From Dendrophyllia cribrosa (lineage: Eukaryota; Cnidaria; Anthozoa; Scleractinia; Dendrophylliidae), in assembly GCA_024195265.1 (NCBI GenBank), contig JAJLRJ010000006.1:9868639-9932638 (forward strand): DNA of 64,000 bases, given 5' to 3'. Every line of letters starts with the position of its first letter. Position 1 is the stretch's first letter. The translations under genes were made by a program, and so were the position numbers. Of the stretch, positions 26,401-35,400 are shown piece by piece. The notes beneath the pieces are model-generated. The model made no database searches and was not told the DNA's origin. It was given only the letters and a program-made list of their open reading frames with translations.

Positions 26401-29400
26401 CCATTTCTACCTGTTTTTCAAAATGGTACATTATCCATTTAGTACAAATCAAACCAACAAATGACTGTATTTTTATTAACTCAATCTGTACCTGGCATGG
26501 CATGAGTGGCCTCGTCAAGAACACCTTCCAGAGTAGTGAGTGTCACAGATGCACCAAACCTGATGCCCTCTGCAGTGTGTTCCACAGCATTCAGCTCTGG
26601 GATGTGAGTAGGCGCTATCAGGATTGGGTAATTCTGATTCTTGAACTTCATTTCAATTCCTGTTTAAAAAGAAATAAATTAAAAAAACACAAATGTACCA
26701 AATCATGCTGTAAAAAAATGTGGCACTTTTCATCTGGGAGCACAAACAAATGGACCTACAGAATTAATACCAGTACTGTATTAAATAGCATTTATTTACA
26801 TTCTTAAAAATCATGGGATTTCTCACAAGTTTGTTACCTTTTTATAGACAAATCAGAACATCTTGACAAACAAGTTACAAATTTCATTTGTCATTTCTAC
26901 TCTGCTCATAAGTGCATTGTCTCTTTTGCTGTGCAAGTCAGTTTTGTGAGGAATGGAGGACTATTTTTCAGATGAAAGCACTGGCCAATATTAAGTCAAA
27001 CAGGAAATTATATTTCCAGAACAATCCACACCTAAGATGTAGTGTAGTCATTTAATTTCCCAACACAATTCCAGTACTTTTCAATACCAGCATTGTAGTA
27101 ACCAGGACCTGTACACACCCTTAAAAATAAAAGGTTATAGCACAATGCATAGAAAGTGGTGTATGATAACAAAACTGAATTAATGTCAAGATTCCAATAA
27201 ACAAGTTGTTAAATTCAAAAACTGCACTGACCTATTTCAGTATTGCCAATCACAAGTTTAGCTTGGGGGTGTTTCTTCTTCAACTCCAACAATTCTTCCA
27301 ATGTTGCTGGTCTGAACCAGTTCACAAGTTCACCTTTAATGGAAAGACTTTTTGGCTTGGCTGCTTCTAAAAGCTAAGAAGAATAAAATTACTTTTAAAG
27401 TGAATTCATTCTTGTAGACACCGGCATCTCGCTACCTCAAATCCCAGTGATGTTCATGATTGTATTGAAACTCTCCCTATCTTGAACAGAAACTTGTTTC
27501 TAATTTGTTAACCCTTTCACTCCCATAGTCAATAATGGAGACATGTAGTGTAGTGCTAACTTTTGAGTCTGTTGACAGAATCCTATGGTGTGACCATTCA
27601 AATGAAACCTCTTCAGCAGTACTTTTGCATGGTACCATTTGTTTTTTACAAAATCAAATTAAATTTGGGATTTTTCTTGAATTTTGATGTTTGGCACTCT
27701 TGGGAGTGAAAGGGTTAAAACAGTCTTCAGTTGAGAGTTTATGTGCAGTACATCTTTATTTATTCATTGTTGCCACGGAGATCACTTTCAAATTTCCAGA
27801 CTTTGTTACCGGCAAAACTCAACCAAAATTAACCAAAATATTGTATGAATCAAGGTGACTTAAAATTTTCTTTTGAACAACCTTATATAAAAATTAGCTA
27901 GTTGGGTTACTTCTATTCGGTACTGTAATAAATGCAATAGTAGTCCAACTGATTGTAAGCAATTTCCACCTAATCCAACTGTGTCATGTTTATCAGTGCA
28001 CAGCCTTACCATCAATTCAGGTGGGAAAATTATGTCCTGCGTCGGGTCATAAGGAGTAAAGTTCTCTGCCTTGTACAGTTCATTACAGCCCTATATAATA
28101 GTACGAATTAAGTTAATGAGACCACTGTACATTGGAAATAATAAAATTATCATTAGCACACCTGTAGATAGGTGCTATTGCATCTGCAATAATTATTAAC
28201 CAACAAAGCAAATGTGAATGTCCATAAATTCTTCTACTCTGGAAAGCCATAAGCTAACCAGGGCTCGAAATTAACACTCGCAAACTTGCAAAATGCGAGT
28301 GGTTTTTGGAAGATGCGAGTCCAAAAAATATCCTCTAGCAAACATTTGCGAGTAAGTATTTCTCTTATAAAATTTGGAGTGAACGTCCTTGGAGAATGTT
28401 GTGGTGTTTTGTGTTAGCCACTTGCCAGCAGCTTTACAGGGAAGCTGTGCACACTTTTCTGTGCATTCACATTTTGTTGGAATCAGCAATGTGACAGAAG
28501 AGAATGAATTTCATGCTTTGTGCTAAAAAAAGTCGCTTTTGTTGTAGATGTCTAAAATAACCGCTTTTTTCAAGAGGCCCTCAACTTCTGAAGACTACCA
28601 GTAACGTGACCCACGATGACAACGTCTTGCCTGACAACCCCGAGTCACCAAGGAAACAAAGGACAACAGCAAAGAAGACCACAAAGTTAACAGTACATTA
28701 TTTATAATAAGTACTTTTATCTTATTTTCAGAGTCATCAAAGGCAAAAATGACTGAAAAAATAGCTAGTGACCTAACTAGTTTTGCTAGCAGAAAAAAAT
28801 CTTACTAGCACAACTTTGTTAGTGGACCAAAAAATTAAGCTCGACCCCAGCTTACAGTCATTATAATAATTATACATTATTTGCAGTCACCATCTGTCTT
28901 CTTATTGGCTAACAGCCTACAGTTAATTCTGAAAATCAGCTCACACACAATGCATGATTTCCAAGAGCAATGTTTAGTTCAAAAAATAATAAACTGTGTC
29001 CCATGCGACAGTCATGGACAGTGTGCTTGTCATTATTTCCTTTAAAACAATGAATAATAATTCATTAGATTCAGTTTTTGTGATATCCGGAATCATCAAG
29101 ACTTTGATTATAAACCTCATCCAATAATTGTTTATAAGCAGAAATTATGCAAAAAATTATGCATGCAGCATTTATCTAATTATTGAAATTAGTTAATACT
29201 ACAGTCATATAATTTAATTAAACTAATATGGGCAAGGATAATAATTTAAATTTTTATCTAATTTAATGATAGTTAATAAAGGATAGTTTTTATCGTTTTT
29301 AATACAATTTTATATAGATAATTAATTTAGTTAGATAATTTAAATTAGTTAAGTACTTAATCTATTGTTGTTAAAAAACACGGCTCGATGGAAGAGCATG

Positions 29401-32400
29401 TTTTATGAATTGACACCGTGTATAAATAAAGTTTACCTACCTTACCTACCCTACCCTTAAATAAAAAGCCAAAACATTGAAAACTCACATATGCATTTCC
29501 ATTTTGGGTCCCATTAGTATTGTCTCCATTTTGGTTCATTTTAGCACAGCAGCCATTAACACCTTTACCACAACATTCCTAAATCACAAGGAATAAAATT
29601 AAACACACTATTGAAATTAAGTTTACTTATTTATTTCAATTCAGTCTTTAAATCCATGGTCCTGGCTCTGAAACAGTAATAATATATAATATATATACAG
29701 TGTTCTTACCAGACCACGGCATTGCGACATTGCCGCACTTTTTGGGGGAATGCCACACTATTATAAGCCCAAGGGGTCCCAAGGGCGCAAAGCAGAATTT
29801 TTAAAGATTGAACTAGTGAGCAGGACATCACACACACTTCGTCAGTTTTAGCTAAAACTGTGGGCCCCAAATAGTTATGTGACGCACGAAATATGTTGCG
29901 CCTTGCACACCCTCGCCTGTTTCCTACACGCAAATCCGCTCTAGTAGGTGCGGTTTTATGTAATGTAAAATTTATTTTTATTAGTCTCTTATGTAGGTAT
30001 ATACAGGTCACTTATGTTGTATTGTAAAACTCCCTGACGAAGTGTGCGTTAGTCGCACGAAACGCATAGGAGAAAATAAATCGTTTTACAACTCTAAAAG
30101 TTCACAGATGTGCTGCTCACTAGTTCATTTTTAAAAAATTGTGTCTAAAAATTGTGACCCGCTTTTCTCCCTTATGACCCCCTTTTAGCTTTTCTGTGGA
30201 CCCCAGTGCAGAAAATCTTGGTAAGAACACTGTTTATATAATAATTATTAATACCCAATATTGTAATGTTTACTGCTAGTCTGGCCTCATTTAAACACAC
30301 CCTGGTGAATTACTTGAAGCAATAATTATTTTTATTCTATTGTTTTTTTTTTTTGGCCACTTTCTTAATCGGCTTTTGGGAGGTTTCTGGCTTTTAATCT
30401 AGTATACTTTTGTTGTTCTTTTAGCCTGTTCAGGAGTGCAGCTTAAACATGGGAATTTAGTTTCCCCCTGTTGCAATCCTGCTACCATCCGCCTATGTTT
30501 GTTATCATGTAAATGTGTTTTGTTTATTTTAATTTGGATCCGTTTTGTTTTATGTAATTAGATGTAATTTCTATGTTGTTTGTATCTTTGGCAAAGAGTT
30601 ATCAAACATTAAACAAAAAGCCTTAATTGCCTCAATCTGGCCAATGAACTTCCCTGAATTATAATCATGTGGCTAACCTGCAAAAAGGGTCATGCTCAAG
30701 GTCCACCCTGCAGGAACCTCTGCATGTATGATACCCCAAATGCTAGCTACAATTATTATAACTGTCAAAATAGTTTCCACTGTATACGAAAAATGACTTT
30801 CACAGCATATTTATCACTGACTGTATCTTTCCATTCACTACACTCTGTCACAATGATCCCCAACCCCCTTAATCCAATATTGTACATAGGATTGTAGTGA
30901 CAGACCTGAGAAAATGAAACGCAACATTGTCTGGGGGGTGGAGGGCGGGGCGCGGGAATAAAAGGGATGGGATTGAAATGAGTCTAGTCTATAAGAAAAT
31001 GGGATTCAAAATCTGTCAACAATATTGTCACTTCTTGCACTCTGCTCACAGGCTAGATAATAGATAGCAGCACTGATAACATTTTACCTTTGTGAAGGTT
31101 TTAAATCCCTCCAGTATAGGTCTGTAGCCAGTGCATCGACACAAATTACCTGGAAATGAGATTAAGCCATGAGTAGAAGTAACAAGTCCACATGGAAATA
31201 TAAAAAATAATGATCAACATTATTTTTCAAAAAACTTGATTATATCGGGGCTATTATGGCCAGCAACTATGGTGAAGATGAGTGATAACTTAAGATTTGA
31301 AAATGACTAATTAAAGTGCACATGAAGTGAAATTTCGCTTTATTTCGGTAATCTGAAAATAGGTGTTTTATTATTATTTTGATGGGAAAATAAGTCACTT
31401 GAAGTGGCGGGAACATATTTTAACAAGTTGGGTGTATTAGACAAGGAACTGGGTTCTAGTGACATCATTAGTGTGTTTGCAACTGAGCGCGTTTCTCATT
31501 TTACAGTGGAGTTTTGGTAACTTGTGGGAGGATTATTTCGATTAAATATGGCTGAAAGCAACATGTATTTTAGCCTTGGGTTTGTCCCCTTCTCCAGACG
31601 TTATGTTTTGTTGTGATCATACACATCACAAATACCTTTTTGGCCGCACTGAAAATGTCGCAAATTTCAGGCCCCAGCAGGAGTTTTTAACCTGCTAAAA
31701 ATAGTGGATCCTCTTCACGCAAAAGAGAAAAACAATTGAAAATGAAATAAAGGTGATATAAAAAACATAAAACCCTAAAACAAAACGTAGTGAAATTTCA
31801 CTTCATGTGCACTTTAAAGGACATTAATGGATATGGGAAACTATCCTGAGTTTATGACTCCCTACTTTTCTTGTTTATAACCAGCTACATCTCAGAGCCA
31901 GCCAGCCCTGATCATATGTTAGGAGTGGCGAATGGTAAATCCGAGACTCGCCGAGACGCCGAAACCCTTGTTTCAAAATCCAAGACCGCGACCGCAGCTA
32001 CGTTTTACTTATAAAATCCGAGCCCGAGACCCAATGTGGGAAAAAACCGAGCCCGAGACTTTGTACCAAAAATATCCGATTCACCTACAAACAACAAACA
32101 AGGATGAAGAACGAGAATGCTTGACAAAAGTATCCGAGACTCCGAGACTTTGAGGAAAAAAATCTGAGACACCGAGACAGAAAAAGCACTAGCCAAGCAA
32201 GACTTTGAGACTTAAAAAGAAAACTGCCGAGATTTCGAGACCGGACCAAAATTTTCCGAGACCCACGATTTTGAAGGTACCATTCGCCACCCCTTATGTT
32301 GATTGACTTCAATGTAAAATGGTTCCTGCATTGCTTGCATGGCTAATTAATTTATCTGTGTGCTCCCATATCCTGATTATCCAGGATATCAGAAAACAAT

Positions 32401-35400
32401 CATGTTCCCCTACAAAAAAAATATAATCCTGAGTTTATATGCTTCCCATCATCATACCTTCAAATGCACTTTCCATTTCGCTGTGTGTTGGTACAGGGTT
32501 GTTCCTCAGAAGTGCGTACATTGACATCACAATTCCTGGTGTGCAAAATCCACATTGGGACCCATGGGATTTAGCAATCCGCTCCTTTGTAAGAACACAA
32601 GTTTTATTTTTATTATAATTGGCTTAAAGAATTAATTTACAGCACCTAATCAGTTAATAGTTAAACTGTCAAAACCAAAATGAATAGCAGGTTGTTGCTT
32701 GGGCCGGGTTTTGAAGACCAACTCATCATTCAATTGGTCATACCTTGTTTAGTTGGTACATTTCTATTTAGACCAAATAACGAACAGGATCCAGAGCCCC
32801 TGGATTTGAAGACATGGAACAGGGCTTCTGAGGACTATCACATTTCTCCAAGGAAAAAGACTACAAGCAGAGAAAAGCTAATCATCCAAGGTCCACGGCA
32901 AAAAAATTTAGACAAGTATCCCCCACAGCACCAGGGCTCAATAAAGTCCCATCCTCCAGCCTTCCAGGACAAGTAGATTTTCCTGTGAGGCAAGTAATTT
33001 TTTCTGCTCACTTGCCGTACGGCAAGCCATCCACTGACTGAATAATTATTTTAAGATGAACAAGTAAACTCTGGCAAGCATGTAACTGCCCGTGGCAAGC
33101 AAATATCAGATTTTTCAAGCCCTGCAGCCCCACATGCTCATGTCATCACAAAGTCATGTACATTTACCTGAACTGGATGTAGTGCAGTCTTGGTGCTACC
33201 GATACCTTCCACTGTGGTAACAGCCATTCCATCCACGGCACACAATGGCAGTAAACAACCATTTGCAGAAAAGTGTATAATCACTGTCAAGGTTTAACAA
33301 GGCAAGATAGGGGGTAAGTGATAATTTTGGATAAAAATAAAGCAATTCTTTAAAGTTGTTCAGTTTTTGTGATAGTTTCTTGCAATTAATAACAAACGGC
33401 ATACATGCATGTATGTTGTGGTTTAAATTTTTATTTGGTTTAAAAAATTTTTAAACAAGTTTGATTTTTGTTTTACTTTGTCTCAGAATAATTATGATAA
33501 TGAATCTGAGACGAGGGAAAATAAAATTTAAACTGGTTTTAAAATGTTCAAACCTAAAGAACCACAACACATGCACGCAAAACAAAATGACAAAAGACAA
33601 TGAATGATATTAATATACATGTACCCACACCACAACACAATATATAAATATCGACGGTTTCCACAATACCAATAAACACTGTCCTGTTTGTATACAAGAA
33701 GCCTGCTGTTTTCACAGACATACTGTAGTTTTGGTGAGTTAAATGTTCATCCAAATTCGTTTATTTGTTTTTTGACCCGAAGGTTAAATTTCAGTACAAG
33801 TTAACAGTGGTCAAAAACATCAATAGTTTCCAGAATACCAATAAACACTGTCCTGTTTGTATACGAGAAGCCTGCTGTTTTCACAGACATACTGTAGTTT
33901 TGGTGAGTTAAATGTTCATCCAAATTTGTTTGTTTGTTTTTTGACCTGAAGGTCAAATTTCAGTACAAGTTTCCAGTGGTCAAAACAATTTGTTACCTAC
34001 TACCTACTAATTTGATTCCTGACCCTTATACAGTGTATTATTTTCTCAAAAGCATATAATCTGCCAACTGTAACTAGTATATCAATTGGTTAAAAAAGAT
34101 ACTTAATCTTTTTGTTTTCATGATCATACTTGGAGATCATAACAGTGCAAGCTCCACATCCACCTTCACTACATCCAAGCTTGGTCCCTGTTAAACCCAC
34201 TGTAGCTTTGTTAAGGTTCATAATCAAGTCAACTACAATAATTTTTCAGTGCCATGTGCCATGCCATTTCCAGTTGACATTGACAAAGTTTTGGCTACTT
34301 TTTGACAATAATAACAATGTATAACAACAATACATGTACTTTATTTACAAACGTAACACCTACATGTATAAGCAAAAGCTTGTTAAAATAAGTGTACACA
34401 GTCCAACCAGTCTCATTACTGACACCTCTATAATATGGACACCTTCCGTCGTTTTGATTTCAACTAGATCACAGGGATGTAGATTCAGTTTTTAACAGGC
34501 GGGAATATAGAACTGACAGCTGGTTAAAAACAAGAAAAATGTAGTTCTTATAAAGCTGCACTTTGCTTTTATAGCCGGAAAAATAAAGTTCACAGCCAGG
34601 TAATTTCCCCGGTTCCCGGCTATAATCTACATCCCTGGATCATAGGGTTCTTGCAATTCCGATTCCGCTTACCTTTCTTACATCACTAGTGGGAACCAAG
34701 CTTAACTCATTCAACGAGTATTCATGAGTTAAAAATGGAGTGTCTTACAGTGTGCCACTGCACCCGTACTGGGGAGTGTCTGCTTAAAAGGTGACTAACT
34801 TCAGGAGATGCAATCAATCAACAGAGGTTCCACTCCCGGGGGGGACTCCCATATAAAAATGACGGGGGTGCTCGTCGGAAATTTTCTGAAAACACCCTAA
34901 AAGGTTCCAGAATTTTGTTTGATGGGCGTGGCTCAAAATAAATTTTACCCCTAAGAGGTACCAATTCTAAAACAACACATGTCATATTCTGTCATATTTT
35001 TTCGGCTCAATACCCTAAAGGGTACCGCGATAATTCTAACGGTATTCATTTTAGATTTTAGTACCCTTAGCGGTACCAATCTACAAATTTTGACCCCTAA
35101 AAGGTATGACGAGCACCCCCGTCATTTTTATATGGGAGTCCCCCCCCCCCCCCCCCCCCCGGGTTCCACTGTCATTTTGATGCTATATGTACATGTATCT
35201 GTTGTCCTTATCGCTTGTTTTTATTTTATTTTATTTTTTTTGTTAACCATTTAATTCCCAAAGGTGGCAAAAATATTCAAGAACAATCCCAAACTCTAAT
35301 TTTGTAAAATATTGTGAAACAAATGAGGGCTCTCAAATACACCCAACCGGAAACTACATGTCTCTATCATTGACTCTGGGAGTATAAATGATATCCTTGA

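Noticed and set aside
26349..26807. 152-codon plus-strand frame
   Set aside because: Antisense shadow of XDH exon 10.
33284..34102. Standard GT-AG splice for XDH intron 3
   Set aside because: Gives a frameshift between the first-cluster cysteines; recorded as an anomaly instead.
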